A program made the translations under genes and the position numbers. Positions 23,836-31,484 of a stretch of 33,410 nucleotides of DNA are shown piece after piece. The DNA comes from Nitrospiria bacterium (GTDB lineage: Bacteria; Nitrospirota; Nitrospiria; DASWJH01). The stretch covers positions 1 through 33,410 of the forward strand of contig DASWJH010000016.1 in assembly GCA_036397255.1 (NCBI GenBank). The letters are read 5' to 3'. How positions within the stretch are numbered: position 1 is the stretch's first letter; each line of letters begins with the position of its first letter. A model generated the notes under the pieces. It searched no databases. It worked only from the letters and a program-made list of their open reading frames with translations, and had not been told where the DNA came from.

Positions 23836-26268
23836 ATGGCAAACTTGGGGGACCTTCACAGATCAAAGTTCGGAAGCCTTACACTTCAGAAAAAAATTCT
23901 TTTCCTGATGGTCGTGGTAATGAGCGGACTCATTATCACGACCCTGTTGATCGTTAATTTATTTACAAAAGCCGAACTTGATAAAACACTACAAAAGGAT
24001 CTAAAAAAGACTCAGACCCTTTTTGAGAATTATCAAGCGCTTCGAACCAAAGAAATATCCGTGGAGAATAAATTAATCGGCGAAGTCCCTTTTCTAAAAG
24101 CGCTTTTATCCACACGGGATAGGGAAACCATATTGGGTTTTGCCAAAAGCTTTCAAGCTCAAATTGGAAGTGACCTTTTCTTAATTACCGATGGGGAAGG
24201 AGGCATCCTGGCCAGTACGGATCAGAGCCGCTCCCAAGGCAATTTAACAGGAGAACACTCCATCAAAATAGCTTTAGGGGGGACTGAAACCCATGGGGTT
24301 TTTGTTACCCGAAATGCCCTGTATCAGGTGACCTCCGCTCCCGTTGCCGTCGGGGATTCCATCCTCGGTACCATTACCATTGGGTACAAAATTGATGATT
24401 CCCTGGCAGAAGAAATTAAAAAAATGACCGACAGTGAAATTAGTTTTATTGTCGATGGCTCCCTCGTTGCTACCACCTTAAGCGGAGATAACAGAAAAAA
24501 TATCAATGACCAATTAAAAACAATCAAGGATGAAATCCGGTCTGTTTCGAGCCAACAGAAACCAAGTGAGCATTTTGATGTGGCTATGGGATCGGAAAAT
24601 TATATTTCAGTTTTGGTTCCATTAACTGCTGAAGGGAAAATGGAAGGGGCTTACCTGATCCAAAGAAACCGCGAAGAAGTTGCGGGTTTTTTGGGCACGA
24701 TCATGAATTATATCTTTTTAGTCAGCTTAGGGATATTGCTGGTAGGTTCTTACGTTAGCTATTTGCTAGCCAAACAAATTTCAGACCCCATTATCTCCAT
24801 CGTAAGAGGATCCAAAGCAATGGCCGATGGAGACCTTTCTACTATCGTAACCGTCAAACAAAGGGACGAAATTGGGGTTCTTGCAAAAGCTTTTAATGAA
24901 ATGTCAGGAAGGCTCCGAAATTTAATATCACAGGTCCGGGAAAACACTTTGGCCGTAACGGACGTTTCGCAGAAACTCCATCAAACCAGCGATGGAATAT
25001 CCTCAGAGGTAAACAAACAGGAAAGTGCGGTTGAAGAAACCTCTTCTTCGATCATACAAATGGGGGCTTCGATTACGGAAGTTAATAAAAACGTTGAATT
25101 ATTGTCTTTGTCGGCAAACGATACCTCTAGCTCCATTCTGGAAATGGATGCAACCATTAACGAGATTGCAAATCATATGGATAACCTCTCCAGCGCCATC
25201 GAGGTGACCTCCTCCTCCATTTCTGAAATGACTTCAAGCGTCAAAGAAATTGCTCTAAGTATTGAGACCCTACATAGCGCAACCGATAATACAGCATCTT
25301 CCCTTCACGAACTCAACGCATCGGTACAACAGGTGGAGATAAACGCCCAACGGAGTAATGAGTTATCTGAAAATACAACTTCCGAGGCTCAAAAAGGAAA
25401 AAAATCTATTACTGAAACCATTACCGGAATGCAGGAAATAAAATCCAGTTTTATGGAAGTTCAGGAAATTGTTTCTCGGTTAGCCCAAAAATCAGATTCC
25501 ATCGGAAAAATCGTCAAAGTGATCGACGAAGTGGCTGGGCAAACCAACCTCCTCTCCCTCAACGCCGCCATCATAGCGGCTCAAGCCGGAGAACATGGAA
25601 AAGGATTCGCGGTAGTAGCGGAGGAGGTCAAAAGCTTGGCAGAGCGAACAGCTTCCTCTACACGGGAAATTGCAGTTTTAATCAAGGATGTCCAGGATGA
25701 AACATTAAATGCCGTTAATGCCATGGTTCATGGTTCTGAAAGGGTTCAAAAAGGTGTTTCTTTGTCAAACGAGTCAGGAACCGTGTTGGGAGCCATTATC
25801 GAAAGTTCCCACCTCTCCACAGAAATGGTCAAAGAAATTGTAAAAGCCACCAAAGAGCAATCCAGGGGAATACAAGAAGTGGATAAGGCCATGGTGCAAA
25901 TTAAAGAAATGGTTCAACAAATCAATCGGGCCACGCATGAACAGGAAAGCGCAAGCGTTGAAATTACAAAGGCAGTTGAAAATATGCGCGTATTGGGACA
26001 CGAGGTGAAAAGATCAACCCAGGAACAAAGCAAAGGAAGCAAATTGATAACAACAGCAGTGGAGAAGGTTACTGAAATGATTAATCACATTTTAGAGGCT
26101 ACCCAGGAACAAAGCCAAGGAAGTGAACGAATAAACCATGCTCTTGAAATTTTCAAGGAAACTGCTGAAGAAAACGTTCATCGAGTCGCAGAAATGAATA
26201 ATTTTGTTGGAACCCTAACCTCCCGTTCCCAACAGTTAGAGCAGGAAATTAAAAAATTCAAACTCTAA
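23836..26268 (+). CDS. Methyl-accepting chemotaxis protein with 28-residue repeats
   Basis: Transmembrane chemoreceptor of 810 residues. Membrane segment about 17-40, periplasmic Cache-like sensor about 41-275, second membrane segment about 289-311, HAMP about 312-365, and signalling coiled coil about 395-800. The hairpin tip is recognisable (VAGQTNLLSLNAAI at its start, GKGFAVVAEEVKSLAERTA at its end). Tip residues that are E and R in most receptors are I580 and Q583 here. The ascending helix has four consecutive 28-residue units (E401-E512), each starting with a T-S/A-S-S pattern. The descending helix has four matching units (A671-H782), each starting (A/S)-T-x-E-Q. No CheB/CheR pentapeptide is at the C-terminus, and no che genes are in the window. 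It is coupled to the cupredoxin gene, so redox or copper sensing is a reasonable inference. Confidence 0.93.
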   Translation: MANLGDLHRSKFGSLTLQKKILFLMVVVMSGLIITTLLIVNLFTKAELDKTLQKDLKKTQTLFENYQALRTKEISVENKLIGEVPFLKALLSTRDRETILGFAKSFQAQIGSDLFLITDGEGGILASTDQSRSQGNLTGEHSIKIALGGTETHGVFVTRNALYQVTSAPVAVGDSILGTITIGYKIDDSLAEEIKKMTDSEISFIVDGSLVATTLSGDNRKNINDQLKTIKDEIRSVSSQQKPSEHFDVAMGSENYISVLVPLTAEGKMEGAYLIQRNREEVAGFLGTIMNYIFLVSLGILLVGSYVSYLLAKQISDPIISIVRGSKAMADGDLSTIVTVKQRDEIGVLAKAFNEMSGRLRNLISQVRENTLAVTDVSQKLHQTSDGISSEVNKQESAVEETSSSIIQMGASITEVNKNVELLSLSANDTSSSILEMDATINEIANHMDNLSSAIEVTSSSISEMTSSVKEIALSIETLHSATDNTASSLHELNASVQQVEINAQRSNELSENTTSEAQKGKKSITETITGMQEIKSSFMEVQEIVSRLAQKSDSIGKIVKVIDEVAGQTNLLSLNAAIIAAQAGEHGKGFAVVAEEVKSLAERTASSTREIAVLIKDVQDETLNAVNAMVHGSERVQKGVSLSNESGTVLGAIIESSHLSTEMVKEIVKATKEQSRGIQEVDKAMVQIKEMVQQINRATHEQESASVEITKAVENMRVLGHEVKRSTQEQSKGSKLITTAVEKVTEMINHILEATQEQSQGSERINHALEIFKETAEENVHRVAEMNNFVGTLTSRSQQLEQEIKKFKL

Positions 26269-26277
26269 AATGCTCCC

Positions 26278-26304
26278 TTTTCCCCACTTAAAGAAAGGGG
26301 AAAA
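26278..26304. terminator. Hairpin between convergent genes
   Basis: TTTTCCCC (26278-26285) and GGGGAAAA (26297-26304) make an 8-bp stem with an 11-base loop between the chemoreceptor and the convergent outer-membrane gene. In both directions the stem has U or A runs at its base rather than a long T tract after it, so it may be a modest bidirectional terminator. Confidence 0.45.
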
Positions 26305-26316
26305 CACCTCTCGGGA

Positions 26317-27096
26317 CTAAAACCGGTAAGTCACGCCGGTGTTTACAAAAACATCCGGACTGGCGTCTGTTAAACCAAATCCAAATGATCCGTCAATCGA
26401 TAAGGCGGAAATCAATTGATATAAAGCCCCAAACTGAACCGCTACTGAATCCGTAGGTTGACTGGGATTGCGCTGGGTCTCTCCTGCAAGCTCGGCAATG
26501 ACATGTAAGGGATCAATCACGGTTAAAATATCAAAAGCCAGGGAATATTGAAATACATCTCTAAACGACTGATTATTCGGATTCCCGGTTAAAACATACC
26601 CCAAATTCAGATGCACCAGAATAGGAAAAAACTCCTTACTGGCAATTCCAATCAACCCTACATCGGGTTCGCCAGTACATTCAGGGCTCAAGTTTTTACT
26701 ACGATCACAGGAAGGAAATTTTATAAAAAGTTGTGACGACAGCGACAGCGGGTTGGCTTCCCTTCCTTTCAAAAACCGAAGCTTTGATTTAATTCGAATA
26801 TCTCCAATGCCATCGGATGAATCCCTCCCCGATTTAAAAATAACTGGAACCGAGACACCAAAATCCAAATTATTGATGACCCCCTGAGTAAAATCCACCA
26901 CCCAAGGAAACCTCCGGTCATCGGAATCATACCGTTGAAAGGATATACCTGTTTCCAGTCTGGACTTTCCCCTTTCTATGGGAATGGCATCTTCGGTTAT
27001 AAAGAATGGACGAACCGCAGAGGATGTAGAAGGGGTTAATGGAAAAAAACAAAGGAAAACAAAAAAAACAAAGCCGGGTTTCAGACGGAGTTTCAC
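26317..27096 (-). CDS. Outer-membrane beta-barrel protein, transporter-like
   Basis: A 259-residue exported protein. The signal peptide is FVFFVFLCFFPLTPSTSSA, then RPFFITEDAIPIERGKSRLETG, which resembles the start of the MetA-pathway phenol-degradation/outer-membrane transporter-like family. Alternating polar and hydrophobic strands continue to a C-terminal YRF, the aromatic end used for barrel insertion. Two cysteines (SCDRSKNLSPECTG) may form a loop disulphide. The start is GTG 27096 with AGGA eight bases before it. A good promoter lies about 50 bases upstream. The substrate is not indicated by the sequence. Confidence 0.75.
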   Translation of the reverse strand: MKLRLKPGFVFFVFLCFFPLTPSTSSAVRPFFITEDAIPIERGKSRLETGISFQRYDSDDRRFPWVVDFTQGVINNLDFGVSVPVIFKSGRDSSDGIGDIRIKSKLRFLKGREANPLSLSSQLFIKFPSCDRSKNLSPECTGEPDVGLIGIASKEFFPILVHLNLGYVLTGNPNNQSFRDVFQYSLAFDILTVIDPLHVIAELAGETQRNPSQPTDSVAVQFGALYQLISALSIDGSFGFGLTDASPDVFVNTGVTYRF

Positions 27097-27143
27097 AATT
27101 TTCCTATTCTTTGTTGATTGTATTTTATATAAATTTTTGGATC

Positions 27144-27172
27144 ATTCTACTGGTGGACCCAAACCTTGTCAA
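27144..27172 (-). promoter_or_regulatory. Sigma70-type promoter for the outer-membrane protein gene
   Basis: On the minus strand TTGACA (27167-27172) is perfect and, after 17 bases, TAGAAT (27144-27149) matches five of six -10 positions. Transcription would begin near 27137, giving a leader of about 40 bases before GTG 27096. Confidence 0.65.
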
Positions 27173-27413
27173 GAAAATAACCTGTTCAGAAAATTTTCGG
27201 ATAGGACACCATTATTCCTTGTCTTTTAATATGAATAAGCTCTCAATTGTTTTTTTGAAAACGGATTGTCGGAAATAACCTATCATTAATCTAATCTCAA
27301 AATACGGTTTTTATTTGGATGAAAAAGTAAGACGAAATTATGCCTTTTTATGAAAAATTATTCACACTTAGTGAAAATGTTCAATTCCTAAAAACAATTA
27401 AAAGGGGGCAGGT

Positions 27414-27441
27414 TTGTCTTGTTTTGTCATATAGACATAAT
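27414..27441 (+). promoter_or_regulatory. Possible promoter of the orphan exported protein gene
   Basis: TTGTCT (27414-27419), 16 bases, then CATAAT (27436-27441). An imperfect palindrome TGTCATATAGACA (27426-27437 and its flank) overlaps it. The predicted leader is about 100 bases and contains the two hairpins. Confidence 0.35.
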
Positions 27442-27493
27442 CTCCATTAAAATCAAAAGGTTTCAGTATCTGCAAAAACTGGACCAGGGAATG

Positions 27494-27532
27494 GCAAACC
27501 ATTTGCACTAATTAAGCTGCAGGTAAAGCAGC
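27494..27532 (+). promoter_or_regulatory. Two tandem hairpins in the leader of the orphan exported protein
   Basis: GCAAA-CCA-TTTGC (27494-27506) and GCTGC-AGGTAAA-GCAGC (27516-27532) stand next to each other. They are followed seven bases later by the GGAGG ribosome binding site of the gene at 27551. They could be part of a structured leader or simply stabilise the 5' end. Confidence 0.4.
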
Positions 27533-27550
27533 AATATTGGAGGTAATGGA

Positions 27551-28270
27551 ATGTTCTTGGGTTCTGTTTTTAAAAGAAAACTTAAAAACCCTGCCCTTTT
27601 TCTGGTTATAACCACCATTGCCTTACCTTTAATTTTTACAGGGTCAATTTCCTTCGCAAGCCATCCCATTTCTAGCGCTTCCAAAACCTTTGAACCCTGG
27701 AGGGTTTTTCTTCATAAAATGGATCACCGACTTTCCGGTGAAATCTTATATTTTGTTTCGGAGCTTCCATCGAATTATTATTCCAATTTCACCACTGACC
27801 CTTCAAATAGATCTCCCCTCTCCCCGGTGTTTAGCTTAGAACGGGACCGTGAATTAAACCTAAGCGCCCAGGCGGCCATCCAAAGCACGGTAATTAAAAC
27901 GCTCAACGATCTCCATTGGGTTGCAATAGCCAAAGGGTACCTGGAAGGCCTTACCCATGCCCGCCTGACGATATCCAATGGGATCTCTTTTCAGGGACCA
28001 TCACTGGGAAAATTGAATCAGGATTTAAATCCAAATTCTCCCCCACTTCTGGTCAGTGATTTTTCATTAACCCAGTTTCCCACCCCGGGTTTAGCAATCC
28101 GAACCGCACATCAGCTTTTTGAAACAAGGTTAAACTACATTCCACTCAATGAATTTCCCCTGACGGTCAGGGTGGAACGTTCGTTCATTCTAAAATCAAA
28201 GATCGGTCTCAATTTTAGATGGTCGGAGGAACAGAACGACATTCTCACCACGTTTCAAATGCCTTTCTAA
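27551..28270 (+). CDS. Exported protein of unknown function
   Basis: I do not recognise this 239-residue protein. GGAGG lies seven bases before ATG 27551. A basic N-terminus and hydrophobic stretch (NPALFLVITTIALPLIFTGSISFASHP) read as a signal peptide. The mature part has no cysteines and no membrane helices. Its C-terminal third has alternating strands (LTVRVERSFILKSKIGLNFRWSEEQNDILTTFQMPF) and an aromatic last residue, which could mean outer-membrane association. It is the last gene before the tRNA-Gly fragment and is divergent from the barrel gene. Confidence 0.75.
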   Translation: MFLGSVFKRKLKNPALFLVITTIALPLIFTGSISFASHPISSASKTFEPWRVFLHKMDHRLSGEILYFVSELPSNYYSNFTTDPSNRSPLSPVFSLERDRELNLSAQAAIQSTVIKTLNDLHWVAIAKGYLEGLTHARLTISNGISFQGPSLGKLNQDLNPNSPPLLVSDFSLTQFPTPGLAIRTAHQLFETRLNYIPLNEFPLTVRVERSFILKSKIGLNFRWSEEQNDILTTFQMPF

Positions 28271-28406
28271 ATTTAAAAACCTCCTTTTCTCCTCAAATTC
28301 ACCCTTTTTGTTAAACGCAGGAAAGCAAACCTTCTCTTTGGTTTAATCCCCGGAAATGGTTGAGTGTTAATCGTGATGGGTGAGAAGTGTCTGCGAAAGC
28401 AGCTTT

Positions 28407-28428
28407 TGGAGCGGGCTACGGGAATCGA
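28407..28428 (-). other. 3' end of tRNA-Gly without its body: candidate integration (att) site
   Basis: On the minus strand these 22 bases begin TCGATTCCC and end GCCCGCTCCA. They match the end of bacterial tRNA-Gly: most of the T loop, the T-stem 3' strand CCCGT, the acceptor 3' strand AGCCCGC, discriminator T and encoded CCA. The upstream bases do not continue as a tRNA. A bare 3' fragment is what remains at the far end of an element that integrated into a tRNA gene. The orientation places the element to the right, from about 28429, with the intact tRNA-Gly expected beyond the window. Confidence 0.7.
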
Positions 28429-28443
28429 TCAACAAATCGTAAC

Positions 28444-28466
28444 AAAAAAATTCCTTTTTAAGGATT
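28444..28466 (-). terminator. Intrinsic terminator after trmO
   Basis: On the minus strand TCCTT pairs with AAGGA around an AAA loop, followed by A and seven T (28444-28450). The stem starts two bases past the trmO stop codon. The stem is short, but the T tract is good. Confidence 0.5.
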
Positions 28467-28467
28467 C

Positions 28468-28905
28468 CTACTTTTGATCTAGCCAACCCTGTTGCGCGTC
28501 GGGGCGGCTGTTGAAATGCTTAAGGTAGGGTTTTATATCCAAGACCGGCGTTTTATCCAACACATCCACCCCACGGACAAACAGTCTCCTCCCCTCACGC
28601 TTGAGAAGCTTTACCGTCAGAATGCCGATGGCGTTCGGGCGATGGGGAGACCGGGTGGCAAATACCCCTTTCTCCTTCTTTTGCATCGGCGGGATCACTT
28701 TCAGTGGTTTGACCCTGCTCAGGTGAAAGGCGAAAATAACCAGAAGATGTGAAAACCCGTCGATGTCTATCAGCCCCTCTTCATAGACAGGGTCAATCTC
28801 AATGATTCCCTCTGCCGTGGGCGCTTCACCCAGACTCTTTGGAATGTTCTCCAAAGTCTTATAAGGGGTGTGAATGACCCCAATGGGAGTATAAGTGAAA
28901 TCCAT
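28468..28905 (-). CDS. trmO: TrmO-family tRNA (N6-threonylcarbamoyladenosine-37) methyltransferase
   Basis: SAM-dependent enzyme that methylates t6A at position 37 of certain tRNAs; beta-barrel family formerly called YaeB/VirR. At 145 residues it is the short, single-domain form. Family segments are PIGVIHTPYKTLENIP, AEGIIEIDPVYEEGL, DIDGFSHLLVIFAFH, the signature FATRSPHRPNAIGI and DKTPVLDIKPYLKHF. Its ATG follows directly on the stop of the preceding gene (TAAATG), so translation is probably coupled. G+C content is higher than in the genes to the left. It is the last gene of a three-gene leftward operon inside the proposed island. Several archaeal and metal-linked homologues exist, so the exact tRNA target is open. 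Confidence 0.88.
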   Translation of the reverse strand: MDFTYTPIGVIHTPYKTLENIPKSLGEAPTAEGIIEIDPVYEEGLIDIDGFSHLLVIFAFHLSRVKPLKVIPPMQKKEKGVFATRSPHRPNAIGILTVKLLKREGRRLFVRGVDVLDKTPVLDIKPYLKHFNSRPDAQQGWLDQK

Positions 28906-29523
28906 TTATTCCTGAAAGGCCTCCAAAAACCGGCGTAATCCTAATTTGGCACCGCCGATCCACGGCTCCCCGTGAGCAAATAGAAGATGATCGAATTCCC
29001 GCTCCAGGTGTTTGAAAAAAATGTGATGCAGACCTTTCTTGACGGCTTTCGGATTCTCTCCCATCAGCGCATCAGGCACGAAACCCAGCTCACCATCATA
29101 TCGAACGAGGGCATCGCCGATTGCCAAGATACCTCCGGACTGAGGAAAATAAAATGCCGTCTCCTCCGGACACAGCACGCCGACTTCCAGTGCCAAGACA
29201 TCTCCCGGGAGCCGAACCCCGTGATTGAAACCATGCACTTTCTGTTTTTTGGAAAATTCATGGAGCCCGGTACTGTGACACCAAACCTTTGCTCCAAAGG
29301 AAGCAATAAACCGATTGCTGTTTCGATAATGAAGTCTGTTGGTCAAAAAAATGTGTTTAGGAGGGTTTTGATTTTTAAACCAGGCCATTTCTTCATTCGG
29401 AACCCTCGGGTCGATCAGCACAGCAGGATCGGTGGTACAAAAGTAGTATGAGTGAACATCTTCCTCGATTTCTTCATGGAAAGTCACCCAGTGGAACACG
29501 CCGGGGAGAATTTCCTTAATCAT
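28906..29523 (-). CDS. Metallo-beta-lactamase-fold protein lacking the HxHxDH motif
   Basis: A 205-residue protein with the outline of the metallo-beta-lactamase superfamily: strand VLIDPRVP, the IFLTN strand where the metal motif normally starts, GGILAIGDALVRY and LLFAHGEPWIGGA. The expected T-H-x-H-x-D-H is TNRLHYR at 61-67, so nearly all first-site ligands are gone. The later aspartate (GDA) and histidine (AHGEP) remain. It may be non-catalytic, use a different metal arrangement, or act by binding. GGGAAAGG lies upstream of ATG 29523. It stands 40 bases after the acetolactate-synthase-type gene and abuts trmO. Confidence 0.7.
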   Translation of the reverse strand: MIKEILPGVFHWVTFHEEIEEDVHSYYFCTTDPAVLIDPRVPNEEMAWFKNQNPPKHIFLTNRLHYRNSNRFIASFGAKVWCHSTGLHEFSKKQKVHGFNHGVRLPGDVLALEVGVLCPEETAFYFPQSGGILAIGDALVRYDGELGFVPDALMGENPKAVKKGLHHIFFKHLEREFDHLLFAHGEPWIGGAKLGLRRFLEAFQE

Positions 29524-29563
29524 TTGCCAGCCTTTCCCATGGGATCATTTTTTTCCGTGATGA

Positions 29564-31198
29564 TTACGATGGGCAGATTAACCGCCCCAAACGCTCCATG
29601 AGATGGGAGTTTTCCGAATAATCGACCGGTACGTCGATGACCGATGGCACCTTGAGGGCCAACGCTTCTTTCAGGACAGGTGCCAATTCCGAGGCTGCGC
29701 CGATGCGAAACCCTCTGGCCCCATAGGACTCGGCGAGCTTGACAAAGTCGGGATTCGTTAGCTCGGTGGCAAACGATCCGCCGAAGCGTTGTTTCTGTTT
29801 CCATCGGATCAAACCAAAACCGTTATCGTTGAAGATCAAGGTTACGAAGGCAATCCCCAGCCGGCAAGCCGTTTCCAATTCCGCGCAGTTCATTAGAAAC
29901 CCCCCGTCCCCGCATACCGCCAGGACGTTGCGGTTCGGATGAACCAGTTTAGCGGCAACCGCCCCCGGCAGAGCGATCCCCATGGCGGCAAACCCGTTGG
30001 AGATGATCACCGTATTGGGCAGATAGGCAGGAAAGAGCCGGGCGATCCATATCTTGTGGGCCCCCACATCGCTGATCAGAATATCTTCTCGACCAAGGGC
30101 CCGGCGGATGTCACGGATGATCCGTTGGGGTTTGAGGGGAAACCTGTCTGAGGCGCTGATGGCCTCATATTCCTCAACCAGATAGGCACGGAGCGTCTTG
30201 TTGTAGGTTATCTCTTTCCGGCCCTTCACCTCCCCGGCCAATCGCTCAAAGGTCTCCCGAACGTCCGCCACGATCTCCACATTGGCCTGATAGCAGCCAT
30301 CCACCTCTCCTGGGGTAAAATCGATATGGACGATAGGCTTCTTTCCATCGGGATTCCAGTGGCGCGGGGCGTATTCCACGGGGTCATACCCGGCGGCGAT
30401 AATCAGATCGGCTCGATCGAACCCGCAGGAGACATAGTCCTGGGCCTGGAGCCCGATGGTAAGCAACGACAACTCATGATTCCAGGGCATGACCCCTTTG
30501 GCCATGAAAGTGTTCGCCACCGGGATTCCTGTTTTCTGAGAAAACTGAAGTAGGGCATCGGCGGCATGCCCACGCACCACCCCGTTGCCGGCCAGAATCA
30601 GGGGATAACGGGCACGGTCGATAAGATCGGCAGCGGCCTTCACAGCCGCTCCGTCGGGGGAGGGCCGGCGTGTGTGCGATGACAACAGCGGGGCACCCTG
30701 AACATCCATTTCCGCCACATCCTCCGGTAACGCGATATGGCAGGCCCCCGGCTTTTCCGCCTGGGCAATCTTGAACGCCTTCCGCACCACTTCGGGAATG
30801 GTCGATGCCCGTTCGACGCGGGTGTTCCATTTGGTCAGGGGGGCGAAGAAACGAATAGTATCGACATATTGATGGGACTCTTTGTGGATCTGTTCAAGCC
30901 TCGCCTGAGCCGTGATAGCCACCAACGGAGCGTGGTCAAGATTGGCATCGGCCACACCTGTGGCAAGATTGGTGGCGCCGGGACCCAGCGTGGAGAGGCA
31001 AACCCCCGCTCGCCCGGTCAGGCGCCCATAGAGATCGGCCATAAACGCAGCGCCCTGCTCATGCCGCGTCGGGACGAACGTGATGCTGGATGAACGCAAC
31101 GATTCGAGCAGGTCCAGGTTCTCTTCTCCCGGAAGGCCGAAGATGTACTTTACCCCTTCGCGCTCCAAACATTTCACAAACAGGTCCGAGGCTTTCAT
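29564..31198 (-). CDS. Acetolactate-synthase-type thiamine-diphosphate enzyme (AlsS-like)
   Basis: Joins two pyruvates to acetolactate in related enzymes. The 544 residues contain three domains: N-terminal pyrimidine-binding with the catalytic glutamate in TRHEQGAAFMADLYGRL, a central nucleotide-fold domain (ADLIDRARYPLILAGNGVV), and a C-terminal ThDP-binding domain with GDGGFLMN...NDNGFG. GPGATNLATGVADANLDHAPLVAITAQ and SNGFAAMGIALPGAVAAKL are typical. No ilvN-type regulatory subunit or acetolactate decarboxylase is nearby, which fits the single-subunit catabolic type, but other ThDP enzymes cannot be excluded. One 60-base line (30541-30600) has 37 G+C, far above most of the window. AAGG lies before ATG 31198. 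Confidence 0.88.
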   Translation of the reverse strand: MKASDLFVKCLEREGVKYIFGLPGEENLDLLESLRSSSITFVPTRHEQGAAFMADLYGRLTGRAGVCLSTLGPGATNLATGVADANLDHAPLVAITAQARLEQIHKESHQYVDTIRFFAPLTKWNTRVERASTIPEVVRKAFKIAQAEKPGACHIALPEDVAEMDVQGAPLLSSHTRRPSPDGAAVKAAADLIDRARYPLILAGNGVVRGHAADALLQFSQKTGIPVANTFMAKGVMPWNHELSLLTIGLQAQDYVSCGFDRADLIIAAGYDPVEYAPRHWNPDGKKPIVHIDFTPGEVDGCYQANVEIVADVRETFERLAGEVKGRKEITYNKTLRAYLVEEYEAISASDRFPLKPQRIIRDIRRALGREDILISDVGAHKIWIARLFPAYLPNTVIISNGFAAMGIALPGAVAAKLVHPNRNVLAVCGDGGFLMNCAELETACRLGIAFVTLIFNDNGFGLIRWKQKQRFGGSFATELTNPDFVKLAESYGARGFRIGAASELAPVLKEALALKVPSVIDVPVDYSENSHLMERLGRLICPS

Positions 31199-31405
31199 CG
31201 GATCGGCCTTTCAACGGTGGTGTGGTATCAGAAAACGATTATAGCTTCCCTACCGATGAACACAAATCAGTCGGAATTGGCAGGCTTCGGGAAAGTAATC
31301 TCATATGGTTAATCAGGAAACCAGATGCCCTGAGCCTGGAGAACTGCTTTCCCATTGGTACACATGAAGATCATTCGGCATTGTAATATAGCATCGTTTG
31401 GGCAC

Positions 31406-31425
31406 AATTGAAAATCAATTCAATT
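31406..31425. repeat. 7-bp inverted repeat in the gap between DUF488 and the acetolactate-synthase gene
   Basis: AATTGAA (31406-31412) and TTCAATT (31419-31425) are separated by AATCAA. The repeat lies about 60 bases beyond the 3' end of the leftward DUF488 gene and 208 bases upstream of the acetolactate-synthase-type start. It could be a terminator without a T tract or an operator. Confidence 0.4.
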
Positions 31426-31484
31426 TGCACATATAGATATAAGTTTACCTCCAATGGGAACCCTTCCTTTGCCAGAGTCAATCC

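Larger units (their letters stand above)
27173..27550. other. Intergenic leader region of the orphan exported protein
   Basis: This A+T-rich stretch holds a small inverted repeat TTCAC/GTGAA (27361-27375), a candidate promoter, and two hairpins just before the gene. I see no coding region beyond frames of about 15-30 codons. Confidence 0.5.

Noticed and set aside
27491-27535. GGCAAACC in the leader of the orphan gene as a c-di-GMP (GEMM) riboswitch
   Set aside because: Only the short GGCAAACC string matches; the ACGCAAAGCC part and the second helix with its receptor are absent.
28987-29451. 154-codon frame opposite the metallo-beta-lactamase-fold gene
   Set aside because: It is antisense to a gene with family features, and its own translation shows no recognisable domain.
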